DNA of 64,000 nucleotides, taken from the NCBI RefSeq assembly GCF_014212135.1, contig NZ_JACJVQ010000003.1:124001-188000 (forward strand), in the 5' to 3' direction. The notes below the pieces were generated by a model. The model was not told the origin of the DNA. It saw only the letters and a list, made by a program, of their open reading frames with translations, and did no database searches. The stretch's first letter is position 1; every line of letters begins with the position of its first letter. The position numbers and the translations under genes were made by a program. Source of the DNA: Cohnella thailandensis. GTDB lineage: Bacteria; Bacillota; Bacilli; Paenibacillales; Paenibacillaceae. Positions 49,667 through 59,281 of this stretch are shown piece by piece.

Positions 49667-51754
49667 TTACGTTCGTTTGCTTCTATGCATCAGCCACAGC
49701 AGATATGGCGCGCCCAACAGCGCCGCCACGATGCCGGACGGGATATCCCTCGGCTCCAGAATGACGCGCCCGACCCAATCGGCCGCGACGAGCAGCACCC
49801 CGCCCATGAGAACGGAAAGCAGCAGCGAGCGCCGATAAGAGGCTCCGGCCACGAGGCGCGCCGCATGCGGCGCCATCAGGCCGATGAAGCCGATCGTTCC
49901 CACGTTGGCCGCCGCGACGGCCGCGAGCAGAACGGCAAGGAAGCCGACGGCGAGACGCGTTCCCCGAACGGGGAGTCCGAGCCCGGTCGAGCTCTCGTCT
50001 CCGAACGAGAGCAGATCCACCTTGCGTCCCAGCAGCCAAGCGGCCGGAACGAACGCGCCCACGAGAGCGGCGAGCTGAATAACCTCCGGCCAGTCCCGGG
50101 CATAGGTGCTTCCCGCCAGCCAAGCGAGCGCGGGCGCCAGCGTCATTTGCCCGCGGATGACGAGAAGATTGACGATCGCGGAAGCCGCCGCGGACACGGC
50201 GATGCCCACCAAGGCGACGATCGTCGGATTCAATCCCCGGCGCCAAGCGCACGCGTAGACGATCCCGGCGGCCGCGATGCCTCCGGCGACGGCGCCGAGC
50301 GGAAGCCAGCCCGCGCCGAGCTGCGGCAGGGCGACGAGCACCAGCATCGCGCCGACGGCGGAGCCGCCCGTCACCCCGATGACGGAAGGATCGGCCATCG
50401 GATTGCGAACCGAGCTCTGCAGCAGATGGCCGCTGGCGGCCAGCGCCATTCCCGCCAGCGCCGCCGTGAGCAGGCGGGGCAGCCGGAAGTCGAGCAGCAT
50501 GCTGCGCTGGAACTCGTTGCCGACGCCTATCAACGCCGTGACGACTTCCGTCGCCGTCATCTTGGTCGTTCCGCTCATCAGCGCCCCGATGCAGACGGCC
50601 GCCAGGAGCAAGCTGAAGACGACTACCCAGACGAAATAAGGAATGTTGCGATTGTTCATTCCCAAGGCGATTCCGCCCGAGGCCGAACCCCCGCTTTGGA
50701 CCGCATGGCGGGCGCTGCGGAGCGCCAGCCAAATCAGCCACGGAGCGCCGATCAGGGCCGTAACCGCGCCGGCCGGAAGCTCCCCTACCCGGGTGCTCAG
50801 CGCCCGGGACAGCGTATCCGCCCCTACCAGCAGCGCTCCGCCCCAGACGGCGCCGATCGGAAGCAGCCAAGAATGGCGGCGAACGCCGGACAGGCGCACG
50901 AGATGAGGGGCGATCAGGCCGATGAAGCCGATCGGGCCGACGACGCTGACGCTGACGCAGGCGAGCAGGACGGACAAGCCCATCGCGGCCGCCCGGGTGA
51001 CGGCCACCTTTTGCCCCAAGGACCTCGCCGTTTCCTCATGGAATTCCAGCAAGTCCAGCCGCCGGCCCGATAAGGTGAGCAGCAGCAAGCCGACGACCAC
51101 CCAAGGCCAGACGAATCGGACTCCGCTCCAGTCGTTCTGAACCAGAGAGCCGGCCCCCCAGAGGAATAGGCCCCGCGTGCTGTCCTCGAACAGCAGCTGC
51201 AGAGCGCTCGTGATCGAGGAGAGGACCAGAGTAATGATCATCCCGCCCATCGCGACCCGCACGGGGGTCGACTTGCGGCCTCCGCCAAGGGCATAAGAGG
51301 CGTAAGCCGCCAATGCGCCGCCCAGAACGGCGAAAGGCAGCGGGGATTGGTGAAGCGCCGCGGGGAAAAAGATCGTTCCGACGACGACCAGCAGATAAGC
51401 GCCGGCATTGACCCCCATCGTCGTCTCGGAGGCGAGCGGATTGCGCGTCACGCTCTGCAGCAGGGCGCCGGACGCCGCCAGCGCCGCTCCGGACAGCAAG
51501 GCCATGAACGTCCGGGGGAGCCGAACGCTGCGGATGACATGATGCTCCTGCACATCCTTAGGAGAGAACAGCGCATCGACCACCGCGGACAAGGAGACGT
51601 GCGCCAACCCTTGCGTCAGGCTGAGAAATCCAAGGACGAGCAGCAGCAGCAAGCCGCCCGACAGCATCGCGACAGGCTTCCAGCCCAACCTGCCGAGGGC
51701 GGATTGGGCTGGAGAAGCGATCGTCGAAGCGGAACCCGAATCGAATCCGCTCAT
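49667..51754 (-). CDS. Fused double FecCD permease (FhuB type)
   Basis: 695 aa from the ATG at 51754; the upstream extension overlaps the binding-protein gene. Two complete FecCD domains lie head to tail, at about 25-345 and 370-690. Each has the RNPLA/RNPMADPSVIG motif and an IGL-APH coupling loop (IGLIAPHLVRLSG and IGLMAPHAARLVAG). FhuB of ferric-hydroxamate importers has this tandem form. It begins 8 nt after the binding-protein stop codon. No ATPase gene follows within the window, so the ATPase must be shared with another importer, as FhuC is in some bacilli. Confidence 0.93.
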   Translation of the reverse strand: MSGFDSGSASTIASPAQSALGRLGWKPVAMLSGGLLLLLVLGFLSLTQGLAHVSLSAVVDALFSPKDVQEHHVIRSVRLPRTFMALLSGAALAASGALLQSVTRNPLASETTMGVNAGAYLLVVVGTIFFPAALHQSPLPFAVLGGALAAYASYALGGGRKSTPVRVAMGGMIITLVLSSITSALQLLFEDSTRGLFLWGAGSLVQNDWSGVRFVWPWVVVGLLLLTLSGRRLDLLEFHEETARSLGQKVAVTRAAAMGLSVLLACVSVSVVGPIGFIGLIAPHLVRLSGVRRHSWLLPIGAVWGGALLVGADTLSRALSTRVGELPAGAVTALIGAPWLIWLALRSARHAVQSGGSASGGIALGMNNRNIPYFVWVVVFSLLLAAVCIGALMSGTTKMTATEVVTALIGVGNEFQRSMLLDFRLPRLLTAALAGMALAASGHLLQSSVRNPMADPSVIGVTGGSAVGAMLVLVALPQLGAGWLPLGAVAGGIAAAGIVYACAWRRGLNPTIVALVGIAVSAAASAIVNLLVIRGQMTLAPALAWLAGSTYARDWPEVIQLAALVGAFVPAAWLLGRKVDLLSFGDESSTGLGLPVRGTRLAVGFLAVLLAAVAAANVGTIGFIGLMAPHAARLVAGASYRRSLLLSVLMGGVLLVAADWVGRVILEPRDIPSGIVAALLGAPYLLWLMHRSKRT

Positions 51755-51762
51755 CGCTCTTG

Positions 51763-52824
51763 TCACTTGGCGATAATCCCGGAGACCGTGTTCGCGATCG
51801 ACTCGGCCAGAATCGGACCGCCGAACGGCCACAGATCGCCGCCAAGGGCATACACGCGATTCTCCTTGACGAAGGTCAAGCTTTTCCATACCGCGTTATC
51901 CTTCAGGATGTTCGCGATGACGTCGTCGTCCGGCTGAGTAATATGAAGGAAGTTCGCATCCTGGACGGCCGGCAGCGCCTCGACGTCCGTCGTGGAATAG
52001 CCGTAGATTTCGAACTGCTGCGGCTCGAACGCGTTCGTGAGGCCGATTTTCTCGATAATTTTGGAGGCCATCGAGTTGTCCGTGAACAAGCGGAATTGAG
52101 CCGCGTTCTGGTTCGACCAGTCCATCGAGAGGACGAACGGAGCGTTCTCCTTGCCGGCGGCGACGACCTTGGCCTTCGCTTCCTCGAAGGTCTTATGCAG
52201 ATTGTCGAGCACCGTCTGCGCCTCCGCCGACTTGCCTACAATGTCCGCGATAGACTTGAACGTCGTCTCCATCTCTTCGTATTGATCTCCTTGGCCCTCC
52301 GCAGGATAAGGGTCGTAAACGACGGTAGGAGCGATCTTGCTCAATTGGTCGTACGTTTGCTCTACGCGGAACTTGACGCCGATGATCAGGTCCGGCTTGA
52401 GCGCGGAGATCGCCTCCAGGTTCGGCTCTTGGCGGGTACCCACGTCGACCACTTCCGCGCCGAGCGGGAACTTCTCTTCGACATCGCCGGCCCATTGCTT
52501 GTAGCCTTCAATATCCGCGAATCCGACCGGTTTAAGACCGAGCGCCAGCAAATCTTCTCCGTATACCCACTCCAGAACGACGACGCGCTGCGGCGTTCCC
52601 TTGATCGTCGTCTCGCCCAGGCTGTGCTTGATAACCCGTTCCTGATCCGCTGCCGGGCTCGCCGATTCCGAAGCCGGAGCCGTGGATTCCGCGGACGCGG
52701 ACGGCGATGAAGATGCGGACGGCGAGGCCGCCGAGTCGGACGAATTGTTATTGTTGCCGCACCCGGCAATAACGAGAACGACGGCTAGGATAGCCAAAAC
52801 AAACGTGAATTTGAACGAACGCAT
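51763..52824 (-). CDS. Iron-siderophore-binding lipoprotein
   Basis: 353 aa. Signal segment and lipobox VIAGCGN near residue 20-24, then an Asn/Ser/Ala/Pro-rich tether (residues 25-58). The Fe-siderophore binding fold has ALKPDLIIGVKF and a hydroxamate/catecholate-type ligand pocket that cannot be typed by eye. First gene of the operon with the double permease. A perfect Fur box lies upstream. Start ATG has GGGAGGAG upstream. Confidence 0.93.
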   Translation of the reverse strand: MRSFKFTFVLAILAVVLVIAGCGNNNNSSDSAASPSASSSPSASAESTAPASESASPAADQERVIKHSLGETTIKGTPQRVVVLEWVYGEDLLALGLKPVGFADIEGYKQWAGDVEEKFPLGAEVVDVGTRQEPNLEAISALKPDLIIGVKFRVEQTYDQLSKIAPTVVYDPYPAEGQGDQYEEMETTFKSIADIVGKSAEAQTVLDNLHKTFEEAKAKVVAAGKENAPFVLSMDWSNQNAAQFRLFTDNSMASKIIEKIGLTNAFEPQQFEIYGYSTTDVEALPAVQDANFLHITQPDDDVIANILKDNAVWKSLTFVKENRVYALGGDLWPFGGPILAESIANTVSGIIAK

Positions 52825-52933
52825 GAACGATACTCCTCCCGAATGATGGTCCGCACGGAGCTAGGTACGCCGCGTGGGGACGATCCGCCCTTATGGGCTT
52901 AAAATAAGCATAGATAAACCAGTACGGTTAGAA

Positions 52934-52948
52934 TGATAATCATTATCA
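52934..52948 (-). promoter_or_regulatory. Perfect Fur box
   Basis: TGATAATCATTATCA is a perfect match to the 15-bp 7-1-7 consensus, 110 nt upstream of the binding-protein start at 52824. Strong iron repression is expected. Confidence 0.92.
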
Positions 52949-53040
52949 ACATTTATGTCAATGTATCTCATAAATAAAAAGCAACCAGCCTGTCAATTAA
53001 GCGATAATTAGCCGCAACGATTCCTTCAAAGCAAAACGAA

Positions 53041-53059
53041 CCACCGGCTTGGCCGGTGG
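53041..53059. other. Perfect hairpin in the 53 kb intergenic region
   Basis: CCACCGGC and GCCGGTGG flank a TTG loop. No T-run adjoins it. Part of a 600-nt gene-free stretch (52825-53423) that also holds the Fur box and the third repeat array. Confidence 0.5.
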
Positions 53060-53229
53060 AGGCAGTTTGGAATGTCCTAATCCATAGATTGTGCCGATTG
53101 GAGAAGGCAGCAGTCGTTGACAAGTGATTCGAATGGAAGTAACCGTTAGACCCAAATCGAGAAATTCGTGTTTCCTAGGCTAAGTGCCAAGATGCATCTT
53201 ATTCTGCCGCTCCACGCACGAACCCGCTT

Positions 53230-53412
53230 TAACGGAAATGAGAGCCCTTATTCGACTCCGGAAGCTCATTTTTGAAGTTTAACGGAAATGAGCGACGTTA
53301 TCTGAGAGAAATAGGCTGCAAATACGACTATTGCATTAAAATAAGGGCTCCTGGTTCCGTTAGAACGAAAAATAATCGTTTTGGCAACAAATAAGGGCCG
53401 TCAGTTCCATTA
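53230..53412. repeat. Third 22-nt repeat array, two units forward and two inverted
   Basis: Units at 53230-53251 and 53280-53301 read TAACGGAAATGAG followed by an AGCCCTTAT-type end. Units at 53341-53362 and 53391-53412 are the same element on the opposite strand (minus-strand reading begins TAACGGAACC and TAATGGAACT, ending CCCTTAT). Centres are 50, 61 and 50 nt apart. Each unit is an imperfect dyad (TAA-GG with CC-TTA). Unit length and period resemble arrays 1 and 2, but the sequence differs and no nuclease-HTH gene is adjacent. Confidence 0.75.
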
Positions 53413-53423
53413 GCGCGTTAGCG

Positions 53424-54143
53424 TCAAGGGGAGAGGAGTTCGCGAATGCGCGAACTCGCCGCTTGGACGTAGGCTTTGATCAGCGGATGAACCCGCTCCG
53501 CGAACGCCGAGCGTTCCGGCTGGAACAGCGTCCCGACGAAGAACGGATGGGAGCTCAGCTCCATGACGCGGATCTCGCCGTCCTCGTCCCGACCGGCGAT
53601 CCGAAGCCCGGCTTGGTCGAGCCGCGGAGCGAAGTCCTTGACCAAGCCGTAGTTGCAGGTGCCGTACTGCTCCTCGATCTCGAGGCTGCCGTAGCTCTTC
53701 GCCGCCAACGTATCCGGAACAAGCCGGAAGCGGAAGGATCTCTCGCTCACGACGCAGGAGAGCGGAGCCACGAGCAGCATCGAGCCCGCCGGATTCGTCT
53801 CCGCATGGTCGGCTTCCTCCAAGCGAAGCGCGTTCCGGGCGAACTCGATGATCATATGCTGGAAGCCCCCGCACGACCCGAGGAACGGAACGCCATGCTC
53901 TCTGGCGAATCGGATTCCGTTCAGGGCTCCCTCCATGCTGGCGTAAGGGCTCGCCGGAACGCACCAGAGCGCGTCGAATTCCGCCAGCCTTCGCCCCGGA
54001 TCCCGCTCCAGCTCCGGCGTCGCGATCCATGCCGCCTCTACCTCGCAGCCAAGCTCGTCCGCAGCCAGCCGAAGGGCGCGCGGAATGGCGATATGCGCCT
54101 TCACCTGCCCATTATAATCCCCGATCAATCCGACACGAGCCAT
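53424..54143 (-). CDS. CTP-synthase C-terminal-related glutamine amidotransferase-like protein
   Basis: 239 aa, class I glutamine-amidotransferase fold. Nucleophile Cys in GSCGGFQH, His in LSSHPFFVG and Glu in QPERSA complete the triad. The sequence follows the small family related to the CTP synthase C-terminal domain (some members contain selenocysteine); here the residue is Cys. The synthetase domain is absent, so the amination partner and substrate are unknown. Monocistronic, with the third repeat array just past its 3' end. Confidence 0.87.
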   Translation of the reverse strand: MARVGLIGDYNGQVKAHIAIPRALRLAADELGCEVEAAWIATPELERDPGRRLAEFDALWCVPASPYASMEGALNGIRFAREHGVPFLGSCGGFQHMIIEFARNALRLEEADHAETNPAGSMLLVAPLSCVVSERSFRFRLVPDTLAAKSYGSLEIEEQYGTCNYGLVKDFAPRLDQAGLRIAGRDEDGEIRVMELSSHPFFVGTLFQPERSAFAERVHPLIKAYVQAASSRIRELLSP

Positions 54144-54232
54144 GCCTTCCTCATCCCCTTTTTGCCAAAATAAGTATTCATTCTACCCCGCGGGGCTTCC
54201 GGCGTATATAGTCAACCAGGCCCATTCGTCCG

Positions 54233-54940
54233 CTATTCGCCCACCCTTTCCTGGCGGGATTGCTGGACCAGTCTCCGCGCCTCGTGACGGTCCATGACCT
54301 GAAGCTTGTTGAGAATGTTCGACACGTTGTTGGCCACCGTCTTAACGCTGACATGAAGCTGAGAGGCAATCTGCGCGTTCGTATCGCCGCTGGCGATCCG
54401 GGCCAGGATCTCCGCTTCGCGCCGGGTCAGCTCCGAGAACGCCGGATCGCTTTGCCATTCGGCATGACCGGGACCGGCAGCCGGCAGCCCCTCCGATAGG
54501 CGGCTTTCCCTGACCGCCGTCCCCTGGGAGGAGAAATAGTGCATCATCCGTTCCGCGATTCCCGTGCCGAATACCGCGCGGCCGCTTCCGACCATCCGGA
54601 TCGACTGAAGCAGCTCCTCCTCGTCCGCGTCCTTCAGCACGTACCCTTTGGCCCCGACCCGCATGGCGGTGAAGACCGATTGATCGTCCCGGTACATCGT
54701 CAGAATCAGCACCTCGATGGACGGGAACCTCTCCCGGATGACTTGCGTCGCTTCGATTCCGTTCATGCCGGGCATGCGTATGTCCATGAGCAGCAGGTCG
54801 GGGCTAAGCTCCTCCGCCAGCCTGACCGCCTCCTCCCCGCTCGCCGCTTCTCCGACCACTTCCAGATCGTCCGTCGTCGCGAGCAAGCTCCGAACCCCGT
54901 TGCGGAACATGGGGTGATCTTCGGCTATGACGATTCTCAT
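54233..54940 (-). CDS. NarL-family response regulator
   Basis: 235 aa from the ATG at 54940 with GGAGGAGAGG upstream. Receiver: IAEDHPMFRNG, phospho-Asp in LLLMDIRMPGMNG, Lys in GYVLKDADEEE. C-terminal LuxR HTH: LTRREAEILARIASG, TNAQIASQLHVSVKTVANNVSNILNKL. The linker (about 140-165) is long. It follows the sensor kinase gene by 23 nt and is its expected partner. Confidence 0.95.
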   Translation of the reverse strand: MRIVIAEDHPMFRNGVRSLLATTDDLEVVGEAASGEEAVRLAEELSPDLLLMDIRMPGMNGIEATQVIRERFPSIEVLILTMYRDDQSVFTAMRVGAKGYVLKDADEEELLQSIRMVGSGRAVFGTGIAERMMHYFSSQGTAVRESRLSEGLPAAGPGHAEWQSDPAFSELTRREAEILARIASGDTNAQIASQLHVSVKTVANNVSNILNKLQVMDRHEARRLVQQSRQERVGE

Positions 54941-54963
54941 CGCGTTCCTCTCCTCCTTCATCC

Positions 54964-57069
54964 CTATCCTTGAAGCGGCAGCACCGCCCAAATCCTCGTC
55001 CCTCCGGAGGCATGACGCTCGATACCGCATTCTCCTCCGATCTCGGCAGCCCGCTCCCGCATGGACAGCAGGCCGATGCCGCCGGTAGCGCTCCGGCCTG
55101 CCTCCCCGATGCCCGGTCCGATGCCATTATCCGTAATCTCGACGGCCAAGCGGTTTTCTTCTTCGATGGACAACCGCACCTTGCATCGGGTCGCTTCGGC
55201 ATGCTTGACGACGTTCACCATGGATTCCGTTATGATCCGGTAGGCCGCGACCTCTACGGCCGCGCGAAGCGACGGAATAACCGGAGCTTCGATCTCGAAT
55301 TGCAGCGTTCGGCCGCCGGTCTCCCCCGCGATCCGGTTCGCCGGCTTGGCCATCTCCTCCATGCGGGCCCGAATGGCGCCAACCAGACCCAGCTGATCGA
55401 GAGCGGGCGGACGCAGATCGCTGACGAGAGAACGGATGTCCTCGACCGTGGATCTAATATCCAATCGAAGCTCATCGAGCATCGTGCCGGCCGTCTGCGG
55501 ATCCTTATTCACGAGCTTGCGTGCCGTCGCGACGTTAAGGGCGAGCGCGGCCAGCTTCGGCGCCAGCTCGTCGTGCAGGTTGTTGCGGATGCGCCGCCGC
55601 TCCTCCTCCCGGGCAAGCACCAGCTTCTCCCGGGATTCCTGCAGATCCTCCGCCAGCTTTCTCATCCCTTGCAGCATATCCGCGTTGTTGACGAGCGGCC
55701 CGGCATGGCGGAGCAGCACCTCCAGGAAAATGTGATCCTCCGCCGAGAACGTCTCGCCGGACGAACGGTTGGCGGCATAAAGCGTGCCTAGCGTCCTGCC
55801 GCGATAGATGATGGGGAACGCGTTCAGCTCGAGCCCTTCCCGCCGATCCCCGGATTCGGCGATGATCGTTTCTTGGCCTTCGACTTCGATCGCGATGCCC
55901 GCGTAAGGCAAGCGGAGCGCTTCCTTCACTTTGCGGGCGACGGCCGAGAGCATCTCGGCAGGCGGGAGAGGCTGCATCAATTGGCTACCCAGCTCCAGCA
56001 GGACCGAGTAAGGATCGTCGTGACGCCCCTTGAGGAGCCGATTGACCCGCAGCTGCAGCCATTCTTTGATCGGGCCGAACGCCGCGGCGACAAGCCCCGT
56101 CGCGATCAACGAGATGACAAAGCGGTTCCAGGATTCGAACAGCCGGCCCAGATAGAAAACAACCCCGGCGTACAGGAGTCCCACGCAGACGGACAAAGCC
56201 CCGTACAGAAGAGTCCGGTTGACGAGAGGATTGATATTCCACAGCCGCCGCCTCAGCACCGCCAGCGTCAGCGTGACCGGAATGGCCGACAGGAACAGAT
56301 GCAGGACGGCGTTCAGATAGATGAAGCTGGTCGCCTGCCCATTGTAGATGCCGGGATCGAACAGGATGCTGATCACGATGAAGCCCGCGAAGCTTACGGT
56401 CACGCCGTAGACGACCCACTTGGTCTGCTGGCGCTGCACGGGGGTGGACATTCGCCGGAACCGGTAAATCTGGGCGTATATGAGCAGTACCGTCGTCGAC
56501 ATAAACCACGCAAACTGGAGATAGACGGACAGCTCCAGATCCGCCCACATGTTGCCCCCATAGAAGAAGTTAACCAGATCGACGATCACGATGAGGAGGA
56601 GAGGATATCGGGTCCAAGAAGGAACGAATCGGCCGTCCGGGAAAAGAAGGCAGAACAGCGAAAGGGAGATCCACCCGATCGCCGAGACGCCGTGGAACCA
56701 ACCGAGCGCGAACGAAGCATCCGGCGAGCCGACCATGACCAGCGAGGGGAAGGACGTTCCGAAGGCGACCATGGCCAGCGCGGCCGTCAGCCCCATCGGT
56801 TCCCGAGGTCCCTTCCATAGGAGGATGGCCGCCGAGGCATAGAAGACCGCGGTGAACAGGCAATCGACCAGGACGAGAAGAACCGCCGTTTCCTTGTTCG
56901 AGAGCCCCTCCGGATCCAGGGTAAGCGCGGGAACGGACAGGCCGCAGCCGTCCGGGATGCATTGCGTTACCAAGGTCTCGTAATAGCTGGGGATGCAATT
57001 GATATACAGCACGGCCGTCATCGCGAAGAAGACGCCGATCAGCAGCTGATAGACTCTGATTTTATCCAT
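54964..57069 (-). CDS. Membrane sensor histidine kinase (GAF, HisKA_3)
   Basis: 701 aa. About eight to nine membrane helices in residues 1-340 with a short periplasmic loop carrying two Cys (residues 37 and 42). A GAF-like domain lies at about 355-480. The HisKA_3 dimerisation domain has His in RRRIRNNLHDELAPKLAAL, and the HATPase has ITDNGIGPGIGEAG and GIGLLSMRERA. Reminiscent of ComP-type and other multi-helix kinases. Divergent from the small membrane protein gene at 57270-57854, a likely target of the system. Confidence 0.93.
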   Translation of the reverse strand: MDKIRVYQLLIGVFFAMTAVLYINCIPSYYETLVTQCIPDGCGLSVPALTLDPEGLSNKETAVLLVLVDCLFTAVFYASAAILLWKGPREPMGLTAALAMVAFGTSFPSLVMVGSPDASFALGWFHGVSAIGWISLSLFCLLFPDGRFVPSWTRYPLLLIVIVDLVNFFYGGNMWADLELSVYLQFAWFMSTTVLLIYAQIYRFRRMSTPVQRQQTKWVVYGVTVSFAGFIVISILFDPGIYNGQATSFIYLNAVLHLFLSAIPVTLTLAVLRRRLWNINPLVNRTLLYGALSVCVGLLYAGVVFYLGRLFESWNRFVISLIATGLVAAAFGPIKEWLQLRVNRLLKGRHDDPYSVLLELGSQLMQPLPPAEMLSAVARKVKEALRLPYAGIAIEVEGQETIIAESGDRREGLELNAFPIIYRGRTLGTLYAANRSSGETFSAEDHIFLEVLLRHAGPLVNNADMLQGMRKLAEDLQESREKLVLAREEERRRIRNNLHDELAPKLAALALNVATARKLVNKDPQTAGTMLDELRLDIRSTVEDIRSLVSDLRPPALDQLGLVGAIRARMEEMAKPANRIAGETGGRTLQFEIEAPVIPSLRAAVEVAAYRIITESMVNVVKHAEATRCKVRLSIEEENRLAVEITDNGIGPGIGEAGRSATGGIGLLSMRERAAEIGGECGIERHASGGTRIWAVLPLQG

Positions 57070-57269
57070 GCTTTCATTATATTAGCGCGGCCGGCCGCTG
57101 AATATGGGAATGCCGTTATTTCCTGCCGGCTCTTCCTATTTTCCCGGTTTCGGGAAACCGCGGATTCCCGAGAATTCGAGCATCTCTTACCCTGTCTCCC
57201 AAGGCGGCTCCGCCTCTAAGATAAGATTCAGGCGGCAATGCCAATCGAATATCGGAGGGAAACAACGAA

Positions 57270-57854
57270 ATGAACGAATCGACGGTAGTACGTTGGTTAG
57301 GAATGATCTGTTTGCTGGCGGGGATCGCGAGAATCGGCATGACGCCGACCTCCTTCATCTGGGGGACGGACAGCATGCCGGAGCTGGTCTTCGGTTATAT
57401 CGCGTGCATCCTGATGTCCGTGGGAACGATCGCGATCTATCAGGTGCAATCGAAGGAAACAGGGGTAACGGGCTTCATCAGCACCCTTGGCATCATTATC
57501 GGCAACGTGGTCACGACGGCGCTGCTGTTCACGACCTTCGTGATGGATCCAAGCGGTCCTAAGCCGGAGGGAACGGTCGTCGTCATCTCCGGGATGATCA
57601 ACATGATCGGCCTCACCGGCGGAACGGTCCTGTTCACGATCTTGACTTACCGCGCCAAAGTTTTTCCCCGCTGGATCGTGCTTCTGAATGTCCTCATGAT
57701 CCTCAGCATGTTCCTGCCCATCGCGGACAACAAGCTGTTCGCGATGTTCTGGGGGCTCACTTACGTCGGAATGGGCTACTGCATCTGGACCGGCAAGCTG
57801 AATTCCCGCACGGAGAAAGAGAGCGCGGAGTTCCAGAAGCCGATAAGCGCGTAG
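57270..57854 (+). CDS. Six-helix membrane protein of unknown function
   Basis: 194 aa with about six membrane helices, short loops and a polar C-terminus (SRTEKESAEFQKPISA). No conserved motif is recognised. Start follows GGAGGGAAACAACGAA. It is divergent from the two-component sensor kinase; the 200-nt gap is a shared promoter region. Such arrangement suggests regulation by that system (inference). Confidence 0.78.
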   Translation: MNESTVVRWLGMICLLAGIARIGMTPTSFIWGTDSMPELVFGYIACILMSVGTIAIYQVQSKETGVTGFISTLGIIIGNVVTTALLFTTFVMDPSGPKPEGTVVVISGMINMIGLTGGTVLFTILTYRAKVFPRWIVLLNVLMILSMFLPIADNKLFAMFWGLTYVGMGYCIWTGKLNSRTEKESAEFQKPISA

Positions 57855-57876
57855 GCTCGAAGGAAAGCAAGCCAAG

Positions 57877-57907
57877 AAGCCTCGCCCGATCTTCCGGGGC
57901 GAGGCTT
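57877..57907 (+). terminator. Terminator after the six-helix membrane protein
   Basis: AAGCCTCGCCC pairs with GGGCGAGGCTT (11 bp), followed by T. Between convergent genes. Confidence 0.82.
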
Positions 57908-57920
57908 TACCGCTTCAATA

Positions 57921-58199
57921 TCAGGCCGTTACGCATGCCTGCGATTCCGATATGGCGCTCACGATCTCCCGACCGGACTCCGGCGTCACTTTGAAGTATT
58001 TGTTCCCATCCGGATGAGTCGTGACCACGCATCCCTTGCTGCATGACCTCATGCACTTTCCGAGACCGACTTCTACCTCGCGCCGCATGCTCAGCAGCTC
58101 GACCTCCTTGAGGATGGAGGCCGCAACGGCCTCGATAGCCTCCTCGCCATTCTTTTTAACGCACATCTTCCCCGAGCATACCATGATTTTCGTATTCAT
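57921..58199 (-). CDS. (2Fe-2S) ferredoxin-like thioredoxin-fold protein
   Basis: 92 aa. Four Cys in the thioredoxin-like ferredoxin pattern: VCSGKMCVKKNG near the N-terminus (residues 8 and 13) and KCMRSCSKGCVV (residues 49, 53, 57). This is the small 2Fe-2S domain known from NuoE-like and cobalamin-pathway proteins. Convergent with the six-helix membrane gene. Electron partner unknown. Confidence 0.85.
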   Translation of the reverse strand: MNTKIMVCSGKMCVKKNGEEAIEAVAASILKEVELLSMRREVEVGLGKCMRSCSKGCVVTTHPDGNKYFKVTPESGREIVSAISESQACVTA

Positions 58200-58363
58200 A
58201 TTAATATTGCCTCCTCATCATGATCGTTCAACCGCTTGGCAATGTCATCATAGAGGAGCAAATATGACGGCATTATGTCGGTGTTCGAAGACGTTAATGA
58301 GGTTTTACGACGTTATGGTATAGTGAAAGGAAACAATCGGATGACGCGAGCGGAGTGAGAAGG

Positions 58364-59281
58364 ATGAAGCTGGAGCGCTTGATCTCGATGATCTATATGC
58401 TTCTAAATAACGAAGTGGTGTCGGCTTCCGCTCTGGCGGAGAAGTACGGCGTATCCCAGCGGACGATCTACCGGGATATCGACGCGATTTGCGCGGCCGG
58501 CATACCGGTCGTGTCATATCAAGGAGTAAACGGCGGTTACGGGATCATCGAGTCGTATAAAATGGATAGAAGCTTGTTGGGCACTTACGACGTAGGGTCC
58601 CTCATCACGGTTCTTCACAGCATGTCGACGGTTTTCGACGACGAGCGGGCCATGGAAACCGTCCGGAAGCTGCAAACGATCCAGAAGGACGACCGTCCTC
58701 CGAACTTGTCCATGGATATGGGAAGCCTCCGTTCTTATAACGAGTCGCTGCGCATGCTTAGAAGCGCCATTTCGGATCGGCATGCCGTCGAGTTCGAATA
58801 CGTCAGCGGCAAGAACGAAAGAACTCGGCGAGCCGTGGAGCCGGTCAGTCTCCATTATCAATACGATACCTGGTTTCTATTCGGCTATTGCCGGTCGCGC
58901 AACGATTATCGGGAGTTCAGGCTTTCGAGAATGGCGGAGCTTCGCCTCCTTCCGGATCGGTTCGAGCGCCGCCACGACGCTTCGCCGCAGCGGATGACGT
59001 TCGAGAAATTCCGTTGGAACGATCATATCGATGTCGTGCTTCGCTTCTCGAGCGAGTCGATGGCCAAAGCGTTGGATTACTTCTATGACGCGGAAAGAAG
59101 CTTTAATCCGGACGGTTCGTTGACCATCCGGCTAAAGCTTGACAATGCCGTGGGAGAAAAGCGGCTTCTCTCTATTATTCTAAGCTTCGGAAGCGAGGCG
59201 GAAATCATCGAGCCTCTTGAGCTAAGACAGACCTTGAAGGATACAATCCAAAAAATCTCGCGAATATACTCGCAAGTATGA
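58364..59281 (+). CDS. WYL-domain HTH transcriptional regulator (YafY type)
   Basis: 305 aa from the ATG at 58364; GGAG lies eight nucleotides before it and a GTG nine bases upstream is possible. DeoR-like HTH at residues 1-60 (SASALAEKYGVSQRTIYRDIDAI), then the YQGVNGGYGI wing and a WYL domain (about 135-215) with FLFGYCRSRNDYREFRLSRM. WYL regulators respond to nucleotides or stress signals. The epoxide hydrolase gene follows on the same strand behind a terminator-like hairpin and is the likely target. Confidence 0.9.
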   Translation: MKLERLISMIYMLLNNEVVSASALAEKYGVSQRTIYRDIDAICAAGIPVVSYQGVNGGYGIIESYKMDRSLLGTYDVGSLITVLHSMSTVFDDERAMETVRKLQTIQKDDRPPNLSMDMGSLRSYNESLRMLRSAISDRHAVEFEYVSGKNERTRRAVEPVSLHYQYDTWFLFGYCRSRNDYREFRLSRMAELRLLPDRFERRHDASPQRMTFEKFRWNDHIDVVLRFSSESMAKALDYFYDAERSFNPDGSLTIRLKLDNAVGEKRLLSIILSFGSEAEIIEPLELRQTLKDTIQKISRIYSQV

